In this document: positions 1 to 5,375 of the stretch, piece by piece
How the letters are laid out: each line of letters opens with the position of its first letter
Position numbering within the stretch: the first letter of the stretch is position 1
Origin: Planctomycetota bacterium
GTDB lineage: Bacteria; Planctomycetota; PUPC01; JACPCR01
DNA: 6,321 nucleotides
NCBI GenBank assembly: GCA_030740295.1
Contig: JASLXP010000753.1
Coordinates: 1-6,321 of the forward strand
Direction: 5' to 3'
The notes under the pieces: generated by a model
What the model was told of the DNA's origin: nothing
What the model saw: the letters and a program-made list of their open reading frames with translations, nothing else
The model's database searches: none
Position numbers and translations under genes: made by a program

Positions 1-32
1 CAACGGGCTGGGTTTTCGGGCAGATCATCCTT

Positions 33-99
33 AGGGGCAACGCCCCGGTCATTTGCCCCAATGAATGGCCTCCTTATAACTGCCCGGGGCGTTGCCCCT
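33..99. repeat. Perfect 16-bp inverted repeat with 35-bp spacer
   Basis: Bases 33-48 (AGGGGCAACGCCCCGG) are the exact reverse complement of 84-99. Each arm also contains its own hairpin, a GGGGC/GCCCC stem around a 3-nt loop, so the DNA or RNA could form either two small hairpins or one long stem. A 7-bp pair, GAATGGC at 63-69 with GCCATTC at 114-120, partly overlaps this structure. The function is unknown. It could be part of an intergenic repeat family or a read-through barrier. Confidence 0.7.
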
Positions 100-152
100 T
101 GTCAAATCTCTGTGCCATTCACCCCCCCCGTTGGGCTGGGCTAGGCAAACAG

Positions 153-168
153 CCGGGGCTTCGCCCCT
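153..168. repeat. GGGGC-TTC-GCCCC triloop hairpin
   Basis: A 5-bp perfect GC stem (155-159 with 163-167) closes a TTC loop. The 16-mer around it differs from the arm at 84-99 only in the centre (CTTC against CGTT), so it looks like another copy of the same motif. No T-run follows on either strand, which argues against a classical intrinsic terminator. Confidence 0.55.
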
Positions 169-186
169 GAAATCCGTCAGAACGAC

Positions 187-257
187 TCCGCCCTGGCGGA
201 TGAGCGAAGCTTCGCCTCAACCGTCGAGCAGCCCATCGTAGCGCTGCCCTCCAGGGC
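187..257. repeat. Cluster of three short perfect palindromes
   Basis: Three hairpins lie close together. TCCGCC/GGCGGA sits at 187-200 with a 2-nt gap. GCGAAGCTTCGC at 204-215 is an uninterrupted 12-bp palindrome. GCCCT/AGGGC sits at 246-257 with a 2-nt gap. The 9-mer GACTCCGCC at 184-192 recurs as its reverse complement at 5092-5100 inside the left copy of the large repeat, which hints at shared modules. No function can be read from this alone. Confidence 0.5.
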
Positions 258-407
258 GGCGTGCCCAGAATCTGTCCCGGGAAACTTGACACAATCGTTA
301 AATTCTAGGGAGTTGGAGACAGCTACGGGCCAGAAGACAGAACCAATAATGCTGCCAGCGCGTCAACAGACCACCATTCCACCATCCACATCTCGATCGA
401 CGCCTCA

Positions 408-2255
408 TCACTCCGGATGGAAATGCTCATATATCTTCCGCGCCAGCGTCGGCGACACCCCTTGCACACCTTCCAGTTCTTCGATGCTGGCCTGCCTCAC
501 CGCAGACACATGCCCGAACGTTCTGATCAGTCGTTTTCGGATGACATCTCCGACGCCTGGGATAGCTGTGAGTCCACGTTTCTTATAGACAGACTCGCGA
601 AGTTTTCGGTGGTAAGTGATCGCGAAGCGATGGGCCTCGTCACGAATACGTGCAAGGTAGCGCAGATGCGCGCTGTCCTGGGGCAGCACAATGGGCTCGG
701 ACCAGTTCGGTTTGAACACCCTTTCGTCCGTAATGATGGTCTGATCGCCGCGCTGGCGGCGCCGGCTCTTCGCGAGACCGATCAGGTCAACACCGTTAAT
801 TCCAAGCTCCTCGAACACGCGCACCGCGACCGAGAGCTGGCCCTTCCCGCCATCGATGATGGTCAGGTTGGGCAGATCGCTCTCTTCCAGAGCCCTGCTG
901 TATCGCCTGCTGAGGACCTCGTACATCATGGCAAAGTCATCTGATTGGTGAACGGTCCTGATCTTGTAGTGGCGATAGTTCTTCTTCTCCGGCGCGCACG
1001 ATTTGAAAGTGACCATCGAACCGACCGCGAGCTCGCCTCCGATATTTGAAATGTCGAAACACTCGATGTGTTCCGGCAGGTTCTTGAGGCCAATGTCATT
1101 TTGCAGCGAACTGAGAATCTGCCTGTTTATTTCAGGCGAACCGTGACGGAGCTTGAACGAATTCTCCGCGTTTACTTTGGCCAGATTTACCAGACGTTTC
1201 TTGTGACCGCGCTGCGGGATGAGCAACTGCACTTTCCGGCCCTTCTGTTCAGTCAGGTATTCGGCCAGAGGTCCAGCATCTTCACTTTCAATCGGCAGCA
1301 GGATCTCGGACGGGATCATCCTGGCTTCGGAATAGAATAGATTGACGAACGAGCGGAAGACATCCTCCGGCGAGCGGTCCTGCGGCCGGAAACTGTAGCT
1401 GGTCAGATCCTCCAATCGCCCCCTGCGCACAAACATCGCTTGAATCTCGACGAACTCGCCCTGCGCGTAAAAATGAAAAACATCCCGGTCCACGAAATCG
1501 GATGACTCGATGCTCTGCCGTTCTGCAATGTGCTGAATCGCCTGAATCTGATCGCGGTAGCGGCCCGCATCCTCGAACCGCAACTCCTGAGATGCCGAGA
1601 TCATCTTTTCAGTCAAAAGAGTGATAACTTCATCGTCCTTCCCTTTGAGCACCATGACCACTTCATCGACCATGGATTTGTAATCTTCCGAGCTGACCTT
1701 ATCGACACAGGGCGCATCGCATCTCCGCATTTCATAGAGGGGGCAGGGCCGGGAGCGATGGTTAAGCACGTAATCCGAACATTCCCGCAGCGGGAACAGG
1801 CGATTGAGATACCTGAGTGTAGAGCGCACCTTCGATGCCGACGAGTAAGGCCCAAAGAGCAGGATATCCTTCTCCTGCCGATCGTCTTTCCGCTTCCGCA
1901 CGACCAGCGGACGGGGGAACGGATTCGACATATTGATCTTGATGCTCACATACTGCTTGTCGTCCTTGAGGTTGATATTGAATCTGGGCTTGAACTGCTT
2001 GATCAGGTTGTTTTCGAGAATGAGCGCTTCCTTTTCGTTGCTCGTTACCACGTGATCGATGCGTTCCACCCTGGGCACGAGATGCCGGACAAACTCCCGC
2101 GTGTCGGAGCTGCTCTCCTGAAAATAGGATCGCACCCGCGGCCTCAGGCTTTTTGCCTTGCCCACATAGATCACCTCGCTCCGGCCGTCTTTCATCATGT
2201 AAACGCCGGGCGCATCAGGCAGTTCTGCGAGCTGCTGTCGGATGGCTGTGGTCAT
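408..2255 (-). CDS. uvrC: Excinuclease ABC subunit C (UvrC)
   Basis: This is the dual-incision nuclease of bacterial nucleotide excision repair. It acts in the cytoplasm on DNA carrying UvrB at a lesion and cuts on both sides of the damage. At 615 aa it has the usual family length and every expected domain. The N-terminal GIY-YIG nuclease covers about residues 12-93 (GVY 17-19, YVG 30-32, R39, and E81 in LENNLIK as the likely metal ligand). Four cysteines, 159, 171, 179 and 183, have the spacing of the UvrC iron-sulfur cluster. The UvrB-binding UVR helix pair lies near 205-240. The RNase H-like nuclease covers about 395-550 (D401 in CFDIS, D468 in IIDGGKGQ, H542 in DEAHRFA). Tandem helix-hairpin-helix motifs fill about 563-613. 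The ATG at 2255 fits family N-termini and an in-frame stop lies at 2301-2303; no strong ribosome site is visible. It is divergent from the sulfatase, with no operon partner in view. No key residue is missing. Confidence 0.98.
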   Translation of the reverse strand: MTTAIRQQLAELPDAPGVYMMKDGRSEVIYVGKAKSLRPRVRSYFQESSSDTREFVRHLVPRVERIDHVVTSNEKEALILENNLIKQFKPRFNINLKDDKQYVSIKINMSNPFPRPLVVRKRKDDRQEKDILLFGPYSSASKVRSTLRYLNRLFPLRECSDYVLNHRSRPCPLYEMRRCDAPCVDKVSSEDYKSMVDEVVMVLKGKDDEVITLLTEKMISASQELRFEDAGRYRDQIQAIQHIAERQSIESSDFVDRDVFHFYAQGEFVEIQAMFVRRGRLEDLTSYSFRPQDRSPEDVFRSFVNLFYSEARMIPSEILLPIESEDAGPLAEYLTEQKGRKVQLLIPQRGHKKRLVNLAKVNAENSFKLRHGSPEINRQILSSLQNDIGLKNLPEHIECFDISNIGGELAVGSMVTFKSCAPEKKNYRHYKIRTVHQSDDFAMMYEVLSRRYSRALEESDLPNLTIIDGGKGQLSVAVRVFEELGINGVDLIGLAKSRRRQRGDQTIITDERVFKPNWSEPIVLPQDSAHLRYLARIRDEAHRFAITYHRKLRESVYKKRGLTAIPGVGDVIRKRLIRTFGHVSAVRQASIEELEGVQGVSPTLARKIYEHFHPE

Positions 2256-2334
2256 GGGTTCGATCTGGCATCTGTCTGAAGTTACCGCCTGTGTTTCAGT
2301 TTATTCAGCACTGGCTCTTCCGCATTCTGACCTC

Positions 2335-2364
2335 TTGCCAGAACCGTGCCTGAACTCTTATAAC
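2335..2364 (+). promoter_or_regulatory. Sigma70-like promoter for the sulfatase gene
   Basis: TTGCCA (2335-2340, five of six matches to TTGACA) is followed after 18 bp by TATAAC (2359-2364, five of six matches to TATAAT). A 17-bp reading onto TTATAA at 2358 is also possible. The expected transcript start near 2371 would give a 5' leader of about 45 nt before the ATG at 2416. I found no comparably good pair on the minus strand for uvrC. This is an inference from consensus matching only. Confidence 0.5.
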
Positions 2365-2415
2365 GAACTCAACAGAGCAAAGGACTGAATCCTGTAAACC
2401 TCGGAACGGAAAACC

Positions 2416-3957
2416 ATGACTGACAAACCAAACATCCTCTTCGCTTTCGCTGACGACTGGGGACGTTATGCCAGCGCATACCAAAGCGTCGAAGGCGACA
2501 GCACACCCAGCGCTCTTCTGAACACACCTAACTTCGATCGTGTCGCAGGAGAAGGTGCGCTCTTCACCAACGGCTTTGTGCCTGCGCCTTCATGCACTCC
2601 ATGCCGAAGTTCCATCCTCTCGGGACGCTACTTCTGGCAGACAGGCCGCGCCGCAATCCTTCAGGGCGCGGTTTGGGATTCATCGATTCCGACGTTCCCG
2701 CTCATCCTTGAAGAGAACGGTTACCATATCGGCTACACCTATAAAGTATGGTCACCCGGAACGCCACGCGACGAGCCTTACGGCGGGGATCGCACGAGAT
2801 ACGCGCCAGCAGGCGCGGCGTTCGGTCGCTTTTCTCACGCGGCAACTGAACGCGCCGAAGAGATGGGCGTCGAGGCCGCAAAGGAGACCCTGTATGACGA
2901 GGTGCGACAGAATTTCGATGCCTTTCTTGAAGCGCGCGAGGACGGCAAACCATTCTGTTACTGGTGGGGACCGACCAACACCCATCGCACATGGGAACGT
3001 GGATCAGGCAAGAAGCTCTGGGGACTCGACCCGGATGACCTGAAAGGAAAGCTGCCGGCCTTTCTGCCGGACGTTCACGAAGTCCGCGAAGACGTGGCCG
3101 ATTACCTCGGCGAATGCCTTGCCGTCGATGCGGGGCTTGGCCTGCTGATGCAGAAGCTCGAAGAAATCGGCGAGCTGGATAACACGCTCATCGTGGTCAG
3201 TGGCGATCACGGCATCCCCGGTTTCCCCCGGGCAAAATGCAATCTCTACGACATTGGCTGCGAAGTCGCACTGGCGGCCCGATGGCCGGGACACATTTCA
3301 GCGGGCCGAGCGGTGGATGATTTCGTCAACCTGATGGATCTCGGCCCCACTTTCCTTCAGGCCGCTGGCATCGAGCCGCCGGAATGCATGAGCGGCAACG
3401 GTCTGATCGACGTGCTCGAGTCGCCGGAGTCCGGACAGGTCGATCCGGAACGCACCTTTGTCGTAACCGGCCGCGAACGCCACGTAGCCACAGCCCGTGA
3501 AGGCAACTTGCCATATCCTCAGCGTGCGGTCCGCACCCGTGATTTCCTCTACATCCGAAACTTCTCCCCCGATCGCTGGCCCATGGGTGATCCCAAAGGG
3601 CTCGACGATCCCACCGCCGAGCCACCTTCATACGAAGACCTGTGCTGGAATACCCGCATCTGCTATGCAGATCTCGACGCCAGCCCGACGAAAGCCTGGA
3701 TGGTCCATCACCGGGGTGAGGAGCGTGTGCGAGATCTTTTCGAGATGGGGTTCGGCAAGTTCCCTGCAGAAGAGCTCTACGACCTGCGAGAAGATCCGCA
3801 CTACATGAACAACGTGATCGCCCAGCCGGAATATGAAGGAGCCCGGGCCGAGCTTTCTCAAAAGCTCATGTCCCTGCTCCGCGATCAGGAAGATCCTCGA
3901 GTTGTAGAGGAACACTGCAGATTCGAGAATTCGCCGTTCACGGATGCGCCGGATTGA
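2416..3957 (+). CDS. Sulfatase (type I, formylglycine-dependent), sulfamidase-like
   Basis: This is an alkaline-phosphatase-superfamily sulfatase that hydrolyses a sulfate ester or N-sulfate. The substrate is not determinable from sequence. The metal-binding start NILFAFADDWG (D13, D14) leads to C60-T-P-C-R64, the CxPxR motif whose Cys60 would be oxidised to formylglycine. K110, H190 (in TNTHR), D264-H265 (GDHG) and K274 complete the expected active-site set. The C-terminal ELYDLREDPHYMNNV block (about 453-467) is typical of the family. The middle part around 180-230 and the C-terminus recall heparan N-sulfatase relatives, but that subtype is tentative. The length, 513 aa, is normal. There is no signal peptide or lipobox, so the enzyme should be cytoplasmic and act on imported small sugars, unlike many exported sulfatases. 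A weak GGA (2408-2410) lies five bases before the ATG. No formylglycine-generating enzyme is in the window. The gene converges on the hydrolase 10 bp away. Confidence 0.93.
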   Translation: MTDKPNILFAFADDWGRYASAYQSVEGDSTPSALLNTPNFDRVAGEGALFTNGFVPAPSCTPCRSSILSGRYFWQTGRAAILQGAVWDSSIPTFPLILEENGYHIGYTYKVWSPGTPRDEPYGGDRTRYAPAGAAFGRFSHAATERAEEMGVEAAKETLYDEVRQNFDAFLEAREDGKPFCYWWGPTNTHRTWERGSGKKLWGLDPDDLKGKLPAFLPDVHEVREDVADYLGECLAVDAGLGLLMQKLEEIGELDNTLIVVSGDHGIPGFPRAKCNLYDIGCEVALAARWPGHISAGRAVDDFVNLMDLGPTFLQAAGIEPPECMSGNGLIDVLESPESGQVDPERTFVVTGRERHVATAREGNLPYPQRAVRTRDFLYIRNFSPDRWPMGDPKGLDDPTAEPPSYEDLCWNTRICYADLDASPTKAWMVHHRGEERVRDLFEMGFGKFPAEELYDLREDPHYMNNVIAQPEYEGARAELSQKLMSLLRDQEDPRVVEEHCRFENSPFTDAPD

Positions 3958-3967
3958 AAACTCTGGC

Positions 3968-4867
3968 CTAACCAGCTCTTTCTTTGATGAAGTCTACCAC
4001 TTCATCCATCACTGCTCGTCTCTCGCGGTCGAGCAGGAGCTCGTGAGCTGAGTCTTCGTACAGGGTCAGACGCTTGTCTTCGCTCGAAATGTTCTCATAA
4101 AGCTGCTCCACGCTTGCACTGCAGACAACGCTGTCGTGTTTGCTTTGCTGGATGAGCAGCGGACATTGAATGCTGTTCAGCGAATCGGCGATGTCCTTTG
4201 TGAAATCGATCATGCTCTGCATCGTTTTCACCGGATAAAAGTGGCTGATGGCCACCTCAGCACGCAGGGCATCATCGAGAATGTTCGGCTCTCTGTGCAG
4301 CTCAACGATTTTGGTGAAAGGCAGGAATCGGGCGAGCTTCAATCTGGCCTGAGGGCTAAGACCGCCTGACGCATCCGGATTGAGCTGCAGAAATGGGGAG
4401 ATGGCGATAACACCATCTATTGTCGTTCGTGAGGCGAGATTCAGGGCAAGCAGTCCACCGAGTGAAAAGCCAACTACGAATATTTTCTTGTGCCTCTCTT
4501 TCAGTTTGAGGTGCGTCGATTCGACCGAAGAGGTCCAGTTCTGCCAACGCGAGGCAGCAAGTTCTTCGACTGTCCGTCCGTGCCCCGGCAACAGCATCGC
4601 CTGAACAGAACAATCTCGTTGGGTGAGCAATTCGCCGAGCTCTTCGAAGACAGCGGGAGAGCCTCGAAACCCATGGATCAGCAGGACGACCGGCTCGCCG
4701 CCCATCCGCAAAAAGCCCTGCCGCCCGTTCACGTAACCGTTCGAATCAAAATCAATCTGTTTCTCATACTCTTCGATATTGGCCTTAACACGGGATGCGC
4801 GAAACGCATCGTAAAACAGCAGCCCTCCTGCAAACACACCGATGATGATGACTATCAATATCCACAC
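3968..4867 (-). CDS. Membrane-anchored alpha/beta hydrolase (carboxylesterase/monoacylglycerol lipase-like)
   Basis: This serine hydrolase probably cleaves carboxylic esters or acyl glycerides; the substrate is unknown. The first 18 or so residues form one hydrophobic segment, followed by R22, R25 and K28. By the positive-inside rule the catalytic domain would face the cytoplasm, though this is only an inference. The fold starts with VVLLIHGFRGS (oxyanion loop, H65-G66). The nucleophile elbow is G133-F-S135-L-G137. The likely acid is D245 (QSKHDSVV) and the histidine is H275 (DSAHELLLD). This order and spacing match the esterase group that includes bacillary Est30-type carboxylesterases and Hydrolase_4 proteins. 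The length of 299 aa includes the anchor. The start codon is GTG at 4867; an in-frame TGA at 4883-4885 leaves little room for an earlier start. The gene is convergent with the sulfatase, and the structured repeats lie upstream of it. Confidence 0.85.
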   Translation of the reverse strand: MWILIVIIIGVFAGGLLFYDAFRASRVKANIEEYEKQIDFDSNGYVNGRQGFLRMGGEPVVLLIHGFRGSPAVFEELGELLTQRDCSVQAMLLPGHGRTVEELAASRWQNWTSSVESTHLKLKERHKKIFVVGFSLGGLLALNLASRTTIDGVIAISPFLQLNPDASGGLSPQARLKLARFLPFTKIVELHREPNILDDALRAEVAISHFYPVKTMQSMIDFTKDIADSLNSIQCPLLIQQSKHDSVVCSASVEQLYENISSEDKRLTLYEDSAHELLLDRERRAVMDEVVDFIKERAG

Positions 4868-4879
4868 CAGGCTAAAAGG

Positions 4880-4884
4880 TCCTC
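4880..4884 (-). promoter_or_regulatory. Possible ribosome binding site for the GTG-started hydrolase
   Basis: On the minus strand GAGGA lies 12 nt before the GTG at 4867. The match to the Shine-Dalgarno core is good but the spacing is longer than ideal. It overlaps the in-frame TGA at 4883-4885, which sets the upstream limit of the reading frame and supports GTG as the start. Confidence 0.35.
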
Positions 4885-4958
4885 ACGATTTTTCCGCGGC
4901 AAATCCGACTGACAGGAAGGAGACAAAAAGGCCAAGACGGAGGCGATTCTGCGGATTT

Positions 4959-4975
4959 CCGGGGCAAAGTCCCGG
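4959..4975. repeat. CCGGGGC-AAA-GTCCCGG hairpin
   Basis: A 7-bp stem (4959-4965 with 4969-4975, including one G-T pair) closes an AAA triloop. It resembles the GGGGC/GCCCC hairpins at 33-48, 84-99 and 153-168 at the other end of the window, which suggests a shared motif. No T-run follows on either strand. Confidence 0.45.
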
Positions 4976-4998
4976 TCGCCTGCCTGCCCAGCGCGTTA

Positions 4999-5130
4999 GC
5001 CTGGGTTTTACTCAGATCCTTCTTTATGCCGAAGGCATTACGCCTTACAGCCCAGGGTTCGCGAGCCTCGGCGAGCTACCCTGGGTTCTCAGGCGGAGTC
5101 TCTTCTACCCCGAAGGGGTTGCGCCCATAT
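4999..5130 (+). repeat. Structured intergenic repeat, left copy
   Basis: This 132-bp unit has an inverted partner at 5155-5285. Three local hairpins can be seen: A, ATGCC-GAA-GGCAT at 5026-5038; B, CCCAGGGT at 5051-5058 with ACCCTGGG at 5078-5085 around a 19-nt loop; and C, ACCCC-GAA-GGGGT at 5107-5119. Just outside, CCCAG at 4987-4991 can pair with CTGGG at 5001-5005. The segment between hairpins A and B, and most of the loop of B, are identical in the partner. I do not recognise a named family. A mobile repeat resembling REP or MITE elements, or a structured RNA, are both possible. Confidence 0.75.
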
Positions 5131-5154
5131 AATCTGTGGTCGCATACAAACAAC

Positions 5155-5285
5155 ATATGGCCGTAACCCCTTCGGGGTAAGAATTACTCCGGGCGCAGTG
5201 ACCCAAGGTAACTCGCCGAGGCTCGCGAACCTTGGGCTGTAAGGCGTAACACCTTCGGTGTAAAGAGCTGTGGGTGAGCCCAGGC
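5155..5285 (-). repeat. Structured intergenic repeat, right copy (inverted)
   Basis: This is the inverted partner of 4999-5130, ending with the 7-mer CCCAGGC (5279-5285) that mirrors 4999-5005. Its hairpins are C at 5166-5178 (ACCCC-TTC-GGGGT), B at 5202-5209 with 5229-5236 (CCCAAGGT/ACCTTGGG) and A at 5249-5261 (ACACC-TTC-GGTGT). Over the 65-nt core matching 5022-5086, 58 positions agree. Of the seven differences, six form three compensated base pairs in stems A and B. Together the two copies could form a very long hairpin with a 24-nt loop. Confidence 0.75.
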
Positions 5286-5336
5286 CTTGCCCTTGAAATC
5301 CATGAATTCACTTTCGTCTTGGTCTACAAGGTTACT

Positions 5337-5354
5337 CGTTCCTGTGCAGGAACG
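5337..5354 (-). terminator. Terminator-like hairpin after the oxidoreductase gene
   Basis: CGTTCCTG (5337-5344) pairs perfectly with CAGGAACG (5347-5354), which in practice gives a 7-bp stem with a 4-nt loop. It lies 21 nt past the oxidoreductase stop on the transcribed strand. The bases that follow on the minus strand (AGTAACCTTG) contain no T-run, so it is not a textbook intrinsic terminator. It may instead protect the 3' end of the messenger or mark the start of the repeat region. Confidence 0.3.
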
Positions 5355-5375
5355 CTTAAACACGCACCAGAACCA

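Larger units (their letters stand above)
1..407. other. Non-coding region rich in short palindromes, downstream of uvrC
   Basis: I find no credible gene here. The open frames are short, use poor start codons and resemble no family I know. The left 285 bases hold a dense run of perfect short inverted repeats: 33-48 with 84-99, 155-167, 187-200, 204-215 and 246-257. There is also a run of eight C at 122-129. The first bases (1-7) are the reverse complement of 127-133, and the octamer GGGCTGGG occurs at 5-12 and 133-140. From about 285 to 407 I see nothing distinctive apart from an 8-bp palindrome TCGATCGA at 392-399, just past the uvrC stop. No hairpin here is followed by a T-run on the minus strand, so I cannot assign an intrinsic terminator to uvrC. 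Confidence 0.6.
4868..5375. other. 508-bp non-coding region between hydrolase and oxidoreductase
   Basis: No credible gene lies here; the short open frames run through the repeats. From right to left (the direction of transcription of both flanking genes) it holds a terminator-like hairpin at 5337-5354, the right repeat copy (5155-5285), a 24-bp centre (5131-5154), the left copy (4999-5130), hairpins at 4987-5005 and 4959-4975, and then about 90 bp leading to the hydrolase start. I could not identify a convincing minus-strand promoter for the hydrolase. Confidence 0.65.

Noticed and set aside
286..291. Perfect TTGACA box on the plus strand
   Set aside because: No -10-like hexamer occurs 16-18 bp downstream (around 308-315), and there is no plus-strand gene for it to serve.
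286..588. Open frame of 100 codons on the plus strand starting with TTG
   Set aside because: It starts in repeat-rich DNA and runs into the uvrC 3' end on the opposite strand. The protein is low-complexity and Ser/Thr/Pro-rich with no recognisable domain.
1530..2279. 249-codon open frame on the plus strand
   Set aside because: It lies entirely opposite the conserved uvrC coding sequence, and its translation shows no family features.
2580..2760. Sulfatase as a degenerate, inactive paralogue because the GK-x-H histidine is absent
   Set aside because: The rest of the active site (D13, D14, C60, R64, K110, H190, D264, H265, K274) is intact and the frame is complete, so a subfamily variant is more likely than loss of function.
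4842..5132. Open frames crossing the inverted repeats (also minus 5105-5311)
   Set aside because: Their codons come from the hairpin sequence, and the repeat differences follow base pairing rather than codon position.
4999..5285. CRISPR array or insertion-sequence ends
   Set aside because: There are only two copies, inverted rather than direct, with a 24-bp centre. There is no transposase, no spacer series and no clear target-site duplication.
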